A DNA stretch of 33,465 nt, taken from a virus. Both the position numbers and the translations under genes were made by a program. Shown here in pieces: positions 21,329 to 29,616 of the stretch. The notes beneath the pieces were generated by a model. It saw only the letters and a list, made by a program, of their open reading frames with translations, was not told where the DNA came from and did no database searches. Where the stretch lies: the IMG/VR virus record IMGVR_UViG_3300045961_000021, positions 1-33,465 of that record. One strand, written 5' to 3'. Each line of letters begins with the position of its first letter. The stretch's first letter is position 1.

Positions 21329-21413
21329 TGTAATTAGGGGTAAATATGCCACTAAAGACACGAACGTTAAAAAACTAAAGGTTTACCTTAATAAAATAGA
21401 AAATGGCTCTTAA
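21303..21413 (+). CDS. Possible 36-residue basic protein
   Basis: A short frame MAVKERLNSVIRGKYATKDT and then NVKKLKVYLNKIENGS bridges the end of the endonuclease gene (26-nt overlap) and the start of the fibre-linked gene (11-nt overlap), filling a 74-nt gap. It resembles the small basic coupled frame at 13243. It is a plausible but unproven gene; alternatively the frame is chance in an AT-rich spacer. Confidence 0.4.
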   Translation: MAVKERLNSVIRGKYATKDTNVKKLKVYLNKIENGS

Positions 21414-21741
21414 TTTCACGCATACAAAAGGCGATACATTTAACGAAGTAGCTTTTGAAGTTAAAAAGAATGGCACGGCTATTAACTTAACCGGTGCTAC
21501 AATCAAAATGCAACTTAGAAAAGAGTATAGCGATGTCTCGGCGATATTATCTCTTACCTCCGTATCTAGTGCGGGTATTACAATCACAAACGCTACTAGC
21601 GGACAATTTAAAATTAATGCTCAAATTATAGACATTGAGGTTTATAACTACGTATATGACATACAATTTACTTTGTCTAGTGGCGAAGTAAAGACATACG
21701 TAAAAGGAGGATTTAACGTAACACCAGAAGTAACACGCTAA
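21403..21741 (+). CDS. BppU-like/Ig-like fibre-associated protein
   Basis: 112 residues: MALNFTHTKGDTFNEVAFEV, INLTGATIKMQLRKEYSDVS, then SGITITNATSGQFKI-type strands and YDIQFTLSSGEVKTYVKGGF. A compact beta sandwich with the KGDTF-x-n-LTGAT pattern common to upper-baseplate or fibre-base domains (BppU/DUF2479-like). It lies just before the tail fibre gene with a 3-nt gap, so it probably anchors or chaperones the fibre. Confidence 0.65.
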   Translation: MALNFTHTKGDTFNEVAFEVKKNGTAINLTGATIKMQLRKEYSDVSAILSLTSVSSAGITITNATSGQFKINAQIIDIEVYNYVYDIQFTLSSGEVKTYVKGGFNVTPEVTR

Positions 21742-21744
21742 GAA

Positions 21745-24618
21745 ATGGAGGATATTATAGACATCATAGTAACAGAGACTACCAATCTAATTGAAATTAC
21801 TTCACAACCTACGGATGAGGTAATAGATGTCAATATAATCGACAATAGAGAGGATATAACGCTTAACGTTACTCCTAGTGTAGTTGAGATTAATATTAAT
21901 TCCTTAACGGGTAATTTTGGTGTAGAATGGGGCGATATTACAGGTACTCTATCAAATCAAACCGACCTTAATACTGCTTTAAGTTTAAAAGCTGACTTAG
22001 TAGATGGTAAAGTTCCATCTTCTCAATTGCCTAGCTATGTAGATGACGTAGTAGAAGTTGCTAATTATGCTTCTTTACCCGCAACTGGCGAAGTAGGTAA
22101 GATTTACATTACATTAGATACTAATTTTATCTATCGATGGACTGGCTCTACCTATGTAGAAATCAAAGATTCTAGCGCAGTTTGGGGAGCTATAACAGGA
22201 ACATTATCAAATCAAACTGATTTACAATCTGCTTTAAATGCTAAAGAGCCCACTATTACGGCCGGAACTACTTTACAATATTGGAGAGGAGATAAATCTT
22301 GGCAGACATTAAATACAACAATAGTACCTGAGGGTACAAATCTTTATTTTACAGATACAAGAGCGAGAGCGGCGCTTTCTGCTTCGTCTCCTTTGGCTTA
22401 TAATAGTGGCACTGGGGTATTTAGTATTCCTGCTGCGACAAGCTCACAGAACGGATATTTAACTTCGACAGACTGGACTACTTTTAACGGCAAACAAGCA
22501 GCTCTTTCTGGAACTGGTTTTGTTAAAATTAGCGGTACTACAATTAGCTACGATAATACGTCTTATCTTCCTTTAACTGGTGGAACTTTAACTGGTACGT
22601 TAATAGGAACTAGAGCTGAATTTACTACTTCTACTTTAGTAGATGGGGTTTTAGTAAATAATGGCTCAGGAAGAGGAATAAGAATTATAAACGCTGGAGC
22701 TGGTTATGGCTTAATTATCAATAACGAAACGGCATCTTCTGCAATTCCATTTGTAATTCAGAAATCTGGATTAGATAAAATTTATTTTACTGATTCAGGA
22801 GCAGGTAATTTTACTAGCTCCTTAACGGCTTCGTCATTTGTTAAATCAGGAGGTACTTCATCTCAGTATTTAATGGCAGACGGAAGCGTTTCTACTTTAA
22901 CAAATCCAGTTACGGGAACGGGTACAAGCGGAATAGTAGCTAAATTTAATGGCACTTCTAGTATTACTGATTCTATTATTTACGATAATGGAACTAGAGT
23001 TTCAATAGGTGCAGATGTAACGACTTCTAATAAGTTTACTGCAGTCGCTTCGACTACTAGCTCTTATGCGGTAGTGGCTCAAGCATCGGGTGCAGCAAAT
23101 GGTTTTTGGGCTACTCTTTCAGGAACTGGAGAAATCTTCAGAGGTCAAACTAGTGGAGGCAGTTATTTCATTATTAATAACGGGGGTAACGCTTTTCTAA
23201 ACGGTAATTTAAACGTAGGCGATTTTGCTTCTACTTCTTATAAATTAAACGTAGTAGGAACTGCTAATTTTACGGGAGCTTTAAGCGGTACAAGTGCTAC
23301 GTTTACGGGATTAATTGTAAGCAACACCTCAGATGTTTACCCAGAAATCAAAACTTCAGCGGTAGACGCAGATGCTTTTTTAGGATTCTCAAATACGGGA
23401 GACGGAAATTCAGCTTGGAGTATTGGTCGTAGAAATACGGGAGAGTTTTGGATTTCTACTTATACTGGAAACTTTAACTCAGGAACAAGAACAGAGCCTT
23501 TAAAAATTGCAACATCAGGCGCTGCCACGTTTTCGAGTAGTGTTACTGCTGGAAGTAATATAGTAATTCCAAGCGGATACGAATTAGTTTATGGCACTGG
23601 TACAGTTTCTATACTTGGTAATACAACAACTAATATTTTAGATTTTAGAACAAATAATAGCACTAAACTTTATATTAACTCTGCTGGCAACGTAGGCATC
23701 GGAACGACTCCGCCAGCTACTTTACTAGATGTCCGTTCTTCTTCAGCAGCGACTATAAGAGTCGGCTCAGTTACTCACGGAGGTGGTGGAGATGAATTTG
23801 GGAACTTAGAATTCTTCTGGGCAGACCCAGATGCTGCAGGAGTAAAAGCTAAAATTTATGCAAAAAATACGGGTAACGTAGGGCCAGGTGGTGGAGGTGC
23901 TGCAGATTTATTATTTGCTACAGAAACTCCTTTTGGCTCTCTTACCGAACGTATGCGGATTACTAGCGGGGGGGTAGTTCAAATAGGAGGTAGTGCTACG
24001 CCTGCTTTAACTTCTAAGTTATTTATTTCAAGAAGCGACCAATACGGACTTCATTTTAACGTAGTAAGTGGAACTTCCTCTATTATTGCTTCAGATGACA
24101 ATTTAGTTTTAGGAACGAGTGGAGCTGAACGTATGCGTATTACTAGCGGGGGAACGCTTTGTGTAGGCAGAACAACATCTCCAAGTTCAGCATATACTGC
24201 AGCATTTCAAGAAGCGATAGCAATGTATATTAATACAAATGGAAATAATATGATTAACTGGTTTAATGCTAGTGGTACATATATTTCATCTATTGTTATT
24301 AATTCAGCTTCTGTAAATTACAACACTTCTTCTGATTATAGATTAAAAACTGATTTAAAGAGCTTTAAAGGATTAGATTTAGTTTCTAAAATTAACGTTT
24401 ATGACTTTGCTTGGAAGTCAGATAACTCAAGAACTTACGGAGTAATAGCTCACGAATTACAAGATGTTTTACCAGACGCAGTTTCTGGTATTAAAGATTC
24501 TTTAAATGAAGATGGTACTATAAAAAGTCAAGGAGTAGATTATTCTAAAATAGTTCCAGTAATGGTGCAAGCAATCAAGGAATTAAAAGCAGAATTAGAC
24601 ACATTAAAAAATAAATAA
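21745..24618 (+). CDS. Tail fibre with C-terminal S74 intramolecular chaperone
   Basis: 957 residues. The N-terminal 60 residues are beta-like. Two copies of WG(D/A)ITGTLSNQTDL (about residues 62 and 147) are followed by a typical fibre stretch (TAGTTLQYWRGDKSW, YFTDTRARAALS, SSQNGYLTSTDWTTFNGKQ, TSYLPLTGGTLTG). The middle is beta-helical and contains ERMRITSGG repeats. The end is a peptidase S74 domain: SDYRLKTDLKSFKGLDLVSK (Ser-Asp near residue 862), FAWKSDNSRTYGVIAHELQD, VDYSKIVPVMVQAIKEL. S74 trimerises the fibre and then cuts itself off. It is the likely receptor-binding protein. The richer use of ACG/GCG and GGG runs, compared with neighbours, may indicate mosaic origin. Confidence 0.88.
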   Translation: MEDIIDIIVTETTNLIEITSQPTDEVIDVNIIDNREDITLNVTPSVVEININSLTGNFGVEWGDITGTLSNQTDLNTALSLKADLVDGKVPSSQLPSYVDDVVEVANYASLPATGEVGKIYITLDTNFIYRWTGSTYVEIKDSSAVWGAITGTLSNQTDLQSALNAKEPTITAGTTLQYWRGDKSWQTLNTTIVPEGTNLYFTDTRARAALSASSPLAYNSGTGVFSIPAATSSQNGYLTSTDWTTFNGKQAALSGTGFVKISGTTISYDNTSYLPLTGGTLTGTLIGTRAEFTTSTLVDGVLVNNGSGRGIRIINAGAGYGLIINNETASSAIPFVIQKSGLDKIYFTDSGAGNFTSSLTASSFVKSGGTSSQYLMADGSVSTLTNPVTGTGTSGIVAKFNGTSSITDSIIYDNGTRVSIGADVTTSNKFTAVASTTSSYAVVAQASGAANGFWATLSGTGEIFRGQTSGGSYFIINNGGNAFLNGNLNVGDFASTSYKLNVVGTANFTGALSGTSATFTGLIVSNTSDVYPEIKTSAVDADAFLGFSNTGDGNSAWSIGRRNTGEFWISTYTGNFNSGTRTEPLKIATSGAATFSSSVTAGSNIVIPSGYELVYGTGTVSILGNTTTNILDFRTNNSTKLYINSAGNVGIGTTPPATLLDVRSSSAATIRVGSVTHGGGGDEFGNLEFFWADPDAAGVKAKIYAKNTGNVGPGGGGAADLLFATETPFGSLTERMRITSGGVVQIGGSATPALTSKLFISRSDQYGLHFNVVSGTSSIIASDDNLVLGTSGAERMRITSGGTLCVGRTTSPSSAYTAAFQEAIAMYINTNGNNMINWFNASGTYISSIVINSASVNYNTSSDYRLKTDLKSFKGLDLVSKINVYDFAWKSDNSRTYGVIAHELQDVLPDAVSGIKDSLNEDGTIKSQGVDYSKIVPVMVQAIKELKAELDTLKNK
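23947..24152 (+). repeat. Two 26-bp near-identical repeats with G runs in the fibre gene
   Basis: The 26-bp stretch at 23947-23972 (GAACGTATGCG.ATTACTAGCG and G run) recurs at 24127-24152 with one mismatch and exactly 180 bp offset. Each encodes ERMRITSGG. The first copy continues into seven G (23968-23974), which is unusual in this AT-rich genome. Confidence 0.75.
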
Positions 24619-24619
24619 T

Positions 24620-24835
24620 ATGGCATTTGATAAATATAAATTATATACTGAAAGTCAAATTATAGATGCTTTAGAGAATGAAGATTTTTCTTATATAACT
24701 AATATCGTTATAGCACAAATGCAAGAAATAGAAATACCAAGCGAAGAAACAATTTCTAAAGCATCTAGTGGAAATTTAGACCAATATCACGGAGCTATGT
24801 GGCTAAGAAATGAAATAATCAAACAATTAAAATAA
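24620..24835 (+). CDS. Small hypothetical protein after the fibre
   Basis: 71 residues, acidic and helical: MAFDKYKLYTESQIIDALEN, EDFSYITNIVIAQMQEIEIP and a Lys/Leu end. ATG is 2 nt after the fibre stop. Position suggests a fibre accessory or assembly factor, but I recognise no family. Confidence 0.6.
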   Translation: MAFDKYKLYTESQIIDALENEDFSYITNIVIAQMQEIEIPSEETISKASSGNLDQYHGAMWLRNEIIKQLK

Positions 24836-24840
24836 ATAAT

Positions 24841-25152
24841 ATGATACACTGGGTTATATCTCAATTAGATTCTATCCCTTCCCTTGACGGAATGGACAAA
24901 GTAATTAGCGTAATTCACTGGAGAGCGCAAAAACAATACGAAGATTTTACGGCTGACACTTACGGAGCTTTATCCGTAGATGCACCACACGAAGCGAGCT
25001 TCACTCCTTACCATGAAGTCACTAAAGAAATGGTCGAAGGATGGCTTGAAACTGGACTAGACTGCGAGGCAATCGAAGCGAATTTAGATGCACAGATAGA
25101 GAACTTTTTGAATCCTCCCCTGGTGGCTTACCCATTGCCGTGGCAATCATAA
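24841..25152 (+). CDS. DUF7936-like hypothetical protein
   Basis: 103 residues: MIHWVISQLDSIPSLDGMDK, VISVIHWRAQ, FTADTYGALSVDAPHEASFT, EVTKEMVEGWLETGLD, then an end LPWQS. I associate this pattern (IHWRaxa, TAdTYGa, FTPY, VexWLe) with DUF7936-type small proteins near phage tail-fibre genes; function is not known. It ends in a GC-richer inverted repeat (ATTGCC-GT-GGCAAT, 25134-25147) that overlaps the promoter of the next gene. Confidence 0.65.
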   Translation: MIHWVISQLDSIPSLDGMDKVISVIHWRAQKQYEDFTADTYGALSVDAPHEASFTPYHEVTKEMVEGWLETGLDCEAIEANLDAQIENFLNPPLVAYPLPWQS

Positions 25153-25167
25153 AATTTAGTACATTTA
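25135..25167 (+). promoter_or_regulatory. Promoter candidate TTG-N22-TACATTTA
   Basis: TTG (25135-25137) and TACATTTA (25160-25167) lie 22 nt apart; the second box fits TAnnTTTG except the last base. It lies 28 nt before the ATG at 25196, with an A/C-rich leader. It could give separate expression of the lysis region. The -33 sits in the inverted repeat ATTGCC-GT-GGCAAT, a possible operator. Confidence 0.5.
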
Positions 25168-25195
25168 CAACACAAAAAACAAAACAAAAAACAAA

Positions 25196-25480
25196 ATGAA
25201 AATTGATTTAAACTTTGAATTACTTGGTCTTGATGGTGTATCACTATTAGACCAAACAGGCAAAACAATTAATGCAGGAAAAGTAGTAGCAAATTCTTTA
25301 GTTCAGCAATCTAAAGGAGATGCGTTAAAATTCTGGGATTGGGCAGTTGCTTTAAACAAGGGCGAAGTGCTAGATTTAGATACATCCGATCAAGAAACAT
25401 TTAAAAACTTTGTTAAGGATAACGAAGGACTTCCAATTATTACAAAAGCACAAATTTTACATAAACTTAAAAAAGAATAA
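25196..25480 (+). CDS. Small hypothetical protein in the lysis region
   Basis: 94 residues: MKIDLNFELLGLDGVSLLDQ, INAGKVVANSLVQQSKGDAL, KFWDWAVALNKGEVLDLDTS, then an end LPIITKAQILHKLKKE. A small helical protein I recall in Bacteroidota phages between fibre and lysis genes, without known function. It is preceded by a promoter-like sequence and a 43-nt A-rich leader, so it could be the first gene of a lysis or late sub-operon. It ends 4 nt before the holin-like start. Confidence 0.62.
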   Translation: MKIDLNFELLGLDGVSLLDQTGKTINAGKVVANSLVQQSKGDALKFWDWAVALNKGEVLDLDTSDQETFKNFVKDNEGLPIITKAQILHKLKKE

Positions 25481-25484
25481 TACT

Positions 25485-25772
25485 ATGGCATTTTTAGACA
25501 TCTTCAAGGATGACAATGAAATCAACGAGAAAGCAATCTTAGGATTTGCATCGTTTGCAGTTTTAACCGTGTATGGCATCGCAGATGTTGTAACTGGTTT
25601 AGAAGGTCAAACATTTGTTATCGAGCCAATTATCTTAGAGGTATTTGCAGGCTTAACATTTGGTTGCTTTGGAATCGCTTCTTACGAGAAAGTTGCAAAT
25701 CGTAAAACAGATGCAGAACGTGAGAAAAACTTACAAGGAGACTTAAATCCAATTCCTGAAGATGAAGGTTAA
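25485..25772 (+). CDS. Holin candidate, two membrane segments
   Basis: 95 residues from ATG 25485: MAFLDIFKDDNEINEKAILG, FASFAVLTVYGIADVVTG (first membrane segment), IEPIILEVFAGLTFGCFGIA (second) and a charged C-terminus KTDAEREKNLQGDLNPIPED. Two short hydrophobic segments with a charged tail, directly before a membrane-anchored protein and the endolysin, are what a holin looks like. It overlaps the next gene by 11 nt. I know no named holin family for it, so the call is by topology and context. Confidence 0.6.
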   Translation: MAFLDIFKDDNEINEKAILGFASFAVLTVYGIADVVTGLEGQTFVIEPIILEVFAGLTFGCFGIASYEKVANRKTDAEREKNLQGDLNPIPEDEG

Positions 25773-26367
25773 TATCGCTCTTTTCGTGTGTTGTATTATT
25801 GCAATCTTCTATGCTTACACTAAACACGTTCAAGCAGGAGAGACAAAGCCAAACGACACGCTAGTAGTTCACGATACTACTTGGAAAAGATACGATTCAT
25901 TAATTGTCAAAAAAGTGCCTGTATTAAAAGAGATTGTTGTCGAGGTGGCATCTAAACCTGAGATGCTACCAGACACAAACTATGCAACTCTAAAGAGGCA
26001 ATATATGGCTTTGCTTCAGTTGTATTTGAATAAGGTAGTTTATTCCGACACGATACGAGTTGGAAACTATGGTTACATTTCAGTTTTAGACACAGTAAAA
26101 GAAAACAAACTTGCGAGCCGTAAGATTAAGGAGAATTACAACATTCCTGAGATTAAAGAAACGAAGACTATCACACGCTATTTACCGCCATCACGATCTT
26201 TGTTTGTGGGTGGTGGAATTAATACAAGCAACTCAATAGGTATTCGTGGCATCGAAGCTGGCATACTTTACAAGACTAAAAAGGAATCAATTTTTAATAT
26301 CAAGGCTCAAGTTGATTTAGATGGTAAACCGATGTATGGCTTTGGCTATTACACTAAAATTAAATAG
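25762..26367 (+). CDS. Membrane-anchored periplasmic protein, spanin-like position
   Basis: 201 residues. An N-terminal anchor (VNIALFVCCIIAIFYAYTKH) is followed by a periplasmic segment with a helical part (about residues 75-95, NYATLKRQYMALLQLYLNKV), and a C-terminal beta stretch (LFVGGGINTSNSIGIRGIEA, YGFGYYTKIK) that looks like strands of an outer-membrane-type protein. It lies between the holin candidate and the endolysin, as an i-spanin or accessory lysis protein would. Similar DUF6549/DUF6808-like proteins occur in Bacteroidota phages; function unproven. Confidence 0.55.
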   Translation: MKVNIALFVCCIIAIFYAYTKHVQAGETKPNDTLVVHDTTWKRYDSLIVKKVPVLKEIVVEVASKPEMLPDTNYATLKRQYMALLQLYLNKVVYSDTIRVGNYGYISVLDTVKENKLASRKIKENYNIPEIKETKTITRYLPPSRSLFVGGGINTSNSIGIRGIEAGILYKTKKESIFNIKAQVDLDGKPMYGFGYYTKIK

Positions 26368-27216
26368 ATGCTTTTAAGACTAGGTTCACAAGGCGAAGAT
26401 GTAGTTAAGCTCCAAATTAAATTAGGAGTAGATCCTATTGGTAAATTCGGGCCGAAAACTGAAGCAGCAGTTAAAGGCTGGCAATCAGCTCACGGATTAA
26501 CTCCTGATGGAATTGTAGGAGATGCAACGTGGGCGAAGTTATTTGCTCCAGTAATAGAAACACCTACACCGCAACCAATCGTTGCTCCTGTGCCAACTAT
26601 TGAAGCCACAAGCACATTTAAACTTGATAGATTAAAAGGTCACATTCCACAAGGTGTTATAGACCAAATTCCTGACACGGCATCAAAGTTTGGAATCACA
26701 AACAATTTAAGACTTGCTCATTTCTTGGCTCAATGTGGACACGAATCAGGAGGCTTTAGAGCAGTTAGCGAAAACCTAAATTATTCAGCTAAAGGATTGC
26801 TCGGTATATTCAGAAAGTATTTCACAAATGTAAACTTGGCTATGCAATACGAACGTAAACCTGAAAAGATTGCAAATCGTGTTTATGCTTCAAGAATGGG
26901 TAACGGAAATGAAGCATCTGGCGATGGCTATAAGTTTAGAGGCAGAGGTTACATTCAATTGACAGGTAAAGACAATTACTCGTTATTTGATGCAACTGTT
27001 CCAGAATCTATTATTGCACAACCTGATTTAGTTGCTACAAAATATCCTTTGGCATCTGCTGCATTCTTTTTTAAACGCAATAACCTTTGGGCAATTTGCG
27101 ATAGAGGTGCAACTCCTGAAGTTGTAACCGCAGTCACTAAGCGAGTAAATGGTGGGACAATCGGATTAGCAGATAGACAAAAGCATTTTAAAGAATACTA
27201 TAATTTACTAGCATAA
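26368..27216 (+). CDS. Endolysin: peptidoglycan-binding domain + GH19 muramidase/chitinase-like
   Basis: 282 residues. Residues 1-60 form a PG_binding_1 domain (LGSQGEDVVKLQIKLGVDPI, FGPKTEAAVKGWQSAHGLTP, DGIVGDATW). A Pro-rich linker (65-80) follows. Residues about 85-282 are a GH19-type catalytic domain: LRLAHFLAQCGHESGGF (catalytic Glu 126), AVSENLNYSAKGLLGIFRKY (second Glu 135), GYKFRGRGYIQLTGKDNY and NLWAICDRGATPEVVTAVTK. No signal peptide, so export requires the holin. It cuts the glycan chains of peptidoglycan at lysis. ATG directly follows the previous stop. Confidence 0.92.
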   Translation: MLLRLGSQGEDVVKLQIKLGVDPIGKFGPKTEAAVKGWQSAHGLTPDGIVGDATWAKLFAPVIETPTPQPIVAPVPTIEATSTFKLDRLKGHIPQGVIDQIPDTASKFGITNNLRLAHFLAQCGHESGGFRAVSENLNYSAKGLLGIFRKYFTNVNLAMQYERKPEKIANRVYASRMGNGNEASGDGYKFRGRGYIQLTGKDNYSLFDATVPESIIAQPDLVATKYPLASAAFFFKRNNLWAICDRGATPEVVTAVTKRVNGGTIGLADRQKHFKEYYNLLA

Positions 27217-27338
27217 TGGCTAAAGCAACTAATGGCAACTCAAAAATCTCATTCGGATCTAAAAAGAAAGGAAAAGCAAAGAGATCTTATTCAAAGTACG
27301 AACAAAAACCCAAAAAATATAAAGGTCAAGGTCGATGA
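27216..27338 (+). CDS. 40-residue very basic small protein
   Basis: MAKATNGNSKISFGSKKKGK and then AKRSYSKYEQKPKKYKGQGR. The SFGSKKKGKAKRxYxK...KPKKYKGQGR pattern is one I recall in small proteins of Bacteroidota phages near lysis or structural genes. It is extremely Lys/Arg-rich and probably binds nucleic acid or membranes. The ATG shares the base of the endolysin stop (TAATG) and the stop overlaps the next ATG (ATGA), so it is translated with the lysis genes. Function unknown. Confidence 0.72.
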   Translation: MAKATNGNSKISFGSKKKGKAKRSYSKYEQKPKKYKGQGR

Positions 27339-27850
27339 ACAACGCATTTGCAATTACCGCCAAGATTGTTTCTCTAATCATTGGCATGAGTTTTACGGTA
27401 CAAAGCTATTTCATTTATAAACACTTTGTGCCTAGTGAGCCTATCACGGTAGCACCAGTAGAAAACAAAGTTCAAATCGGTGCTTTAGCTGGTAATAGAA
27501 ACATCGCATTTGGTGTTAAAAACATCCTAGAAGAATATCTTGTCGTAAAAGAATACGATTTAGCAGATGGATCTGATAAGGTGTTAAAAGTTGAGATACT
27601 TTACTTAGATGTATTTAAAAGAGAAGCAAACCTTTCTATCTTTCACGGAGCTACGGATGCAGTTGTAATACGATTAAGAGGCACGTTATATGAAAAAGGT
27701 AAGGTAGTAAGCAAGGCAATAGTTGAAGAGAAAGCAGAAGAGGTATCAATGTCCACTTTGCTAGTGGATGAAGGTGGCAAATTTAATCAACAGAATCTTT
27801 CAAGTGCTTTAAAAAAATCGTGCAACTCTTTAATCAATAAATTGCTTTGA
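27335..27850 (+). CDS. Membrane-anchored protein, first of the envelope cassette
   Basis: 171 residues. Residues about 5-30 form a membrane anchor (AITAKIVSLIIGMSFTVQSY). The extracytoplasmic part (NKVQIGALAGNRNIAFGVKN, ILEEYLVVKEYDLA, VLKVEILYLDVFKREANLSI, VVIRLRGTLYEKGKVVSKAI) has the alternating strand-helix character of CsgG/LptE-like lipoprotein domains, and ends in a helix SSALKKSCNSLINKLL. The likeness to CsgG is faint and may only reflect fold. It overlaps the next gene start by 4 nt (TTGA). It is the first of six collinear genes, five of which encode surface or secreted proteins. Confidence 0.55.
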   Translation: MNNAFAITAKIVSLIIGMSFTVQSYFIYKHFVPSEPITVAPVENKVQIGALAGNRNIAFGVKNILEEYLVVKEYDLADGSDKVLKVEILYLDVFKREANLSIFHGATDAVVIRLRGTLYEKGKVVSKAIVEEKAEEVSMSTLLVDEGGKFNQQNLSSALKKSCNSLINKLL

Positions 27851-29616
27851 AAAATCTTCTCGCCTTTGTGTTGTTGCTAATTAGTCTTTCGGCTAACTCT
27901 CAAACAATCAAACTTTACTTTGCTAATGACACTACCAATACAAACGTAGATGGACAAGTAATTAATAAAGGAGACACGTTTGATGTCATAGTTTATGGCG
28001 ATGGCAATAGTAACTTATCAGCTCGTGCGTTATACTTTGACTTTGAATATCAAAACGATGCTTTTGAGTTTATCTCAATTAATCACACAGGTACGGGTGG
28101 CAATGGCGGAATCATTCCTTATGGCTCACAGATTTCTCAATCTCATTATTTATATCACGGTTATTCATTTTATAAAACTGCATCGAATAATACATCAAAC
28201 GGAAATACTAACTACAACTTTGCTCAATACAATTACACTCAAGGAGGCAATAAAACGATTCTACGCTATTATCTTAATTGGGCAGTACAATCAGGCGGTT
28301 TAGGAAAAGATAGGCTATTAGTGCTTAAATTTAAGCTAAAGACAACGGCTCAAGGCTTTGCATGGAATCCAATCTTAATGAACTTTGCGGCTGCATTTAA
28401 TCAGGATGGAAGCTCAGGTGCTACATTAATGGAGATTCCTTTGACAAACGTTATTATGCTGGATCCTACGGCATCTAAATATGTAACGGCAAAGCTAGAA
28501 ACAAATGCTAACATTGACCAGCTTACTCTTAATCGTGTTGTATTTGAGGATACATTAAGAAAGACAATTCATCGTTTTGATGCTTTAAGCGATGGCACTA
28601 TTCCTATTGATCAAACGGTATTGCAACCGAACACAGTTTATCGTGTTTACAACTCAGTAAATGCAGATTCATATCTTGAATTACACTCAGCAGCGGTAAC
28701 AGTTTCCGACTTTACAACTGCACAAGCAGAATTTAATACGCAAAACTTAGATGGCACATTTAAAGGGCAATCAATTATAACTGGGCAAGGCTATCTTGCT
28801 GCGGATATTAACCAAAACAAGAAATTTGATGGTGGCGATGTTGTTAGGATATTTAGTCAAGCAGTAGGAGTAGATCCGATTGTAGCAATGAAGCCTAACT
28901 ACGTTGCAGGAACAGACACTTATTACGGAGTGCCTACATTTACTGATTCTACATTTAATGCTATTACTGCAACCAATTGGAAAGATATTAATAGTGATGT
29001 AGTTTATTTTAAAACGCAAGAGATTGGCAAGAATTTGAAGCTCAATCTTAAATATGGATTAATAGGCGATATTAATAGAAGTCACTCATCTCAAGTAATG
29101 AATGGCACTACTATTGTAAGCAATGCAATACCATCGTTAAAGAAGAATTTTGGTAGTCCAACTTCAAACATCTTAATTAATACAACGCAACCTTTACAAG
29201 CAATTGATGTAACTATCAAGAGCCAAACAATTACTAGCAATACAATAGAGATTCCTGTTGCCATTGACACTAAATCCTTGACACTCTCAGGGCTTCAATT
29301 CGAGTTTATATATGATTCATCTAAATTAAAATTTGAGAGCATTACAAACGATTTACCGAATACTTGGTACACGTTTGTAAATAACAAAGATGGCAAGATT
29401 AAATTCGGATCAATAGACAAAGAAATGAAAGTGCCAGTTGTTGGCAGTCTAGTTCCTTTTAAATTAAAGTTTAGTGCGATTAATAACGGAAGCGACTTAA
29501 ATACGTTTATTAAAGTGAGTCCAGTAATGGATGCTAGTAGCAAAACAGGCTATCAATTAGGCATTAATTTGAACACGGACAACATTAAACTAACAGGAAT
29601 AAATTTATTCAAATGA
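27847..29616 (+). CDS. Secreted cohesin/dockerin-like protein
   Basis: 589 residues from a TTG start (27847) that overlaps the previous stop (TTGA). Residues 1-18 are a signal peptide (MKNLLAFVLLLISLSANSQ; cut before Gln, as in many Bacteroidota proteins). Residues about 20-190 look like a cohesin-type beta sandwich (DTFDVIVYGDGNSNLSARAL, YFDFEYQNDAFEFISIN). About 318-336 contain a dockerin-like calcium loop (AADINQNKKFDGGDVVRIF), with a weaker one near 405 (LIGDINRSHSS). About 450-575 form a second cohesin-like domain (NTIEIPVAIDTKSLTLSGLQ, FEFIYDSSKLKFESI). Such modules mediate calcium-dependent protein binding outside the cell. No membrane anchor is seen at the end. Phage role is unknown: adhesin, toxin or display protein are options. 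Confidence 0.68.
   Translation: MKNLLAFVLLLISLSANSQTIKLYFANDTTNTNVDGQVINKGDTFDVIVYGDGNSNLSARALYFDFEYQNDAFEFISINHTGTGGNGGIIPYGSQISQSHYLYHGYSFYKTASNNTSNGNTNYNFAQYNYTQGGNKTILRYYLNWAVQSGGLGKDRLLVLKFKLKTTAQGFAWNPILMNFAAAFNQDGSSGATLMEIPLTNVIMLDPTASKYVTAKLETNANIDQLTLNRVVFEDTLRKTIHRFDALSDGTIPIDQTVLQPNTVYRVYNSVNADSYLELHSAAVTVSDFTTAQAEFNTQNLDGTFKGQSIITGQGYLAADINQNKKFDGGDVVRIFSQAVGVDPIVAMKPNYVAGTDTYYGVPTFTDSTFNAITATNWKDINSDVVYFKTQEIGKNLKLNLKYGLIGDINRSHSSQVMNGTTIVSNAIPSLKKNFGSPTSNILINTTQPLQAIDVTIKSQTITSNTIEIPVAIDTKSLTLSGLQFEFIYDSSKLKFESITNDLPNTWYTFVNNKDGKIKFGSIDKEMKVPVVGSLVPFKLKFSAINNGSDLNTFIKVSPVMDASSKTGYQLGINLNTDNIKLTGINLFK

Noticed and set aside
10358-24395. Further AACGTTTAT words (near 10358, 12112, 24390) as late promoters
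   Set aside because: They are inside genes, encode ordinary residues such as Asn-Val-Tyr, and are not placed before a start codon.
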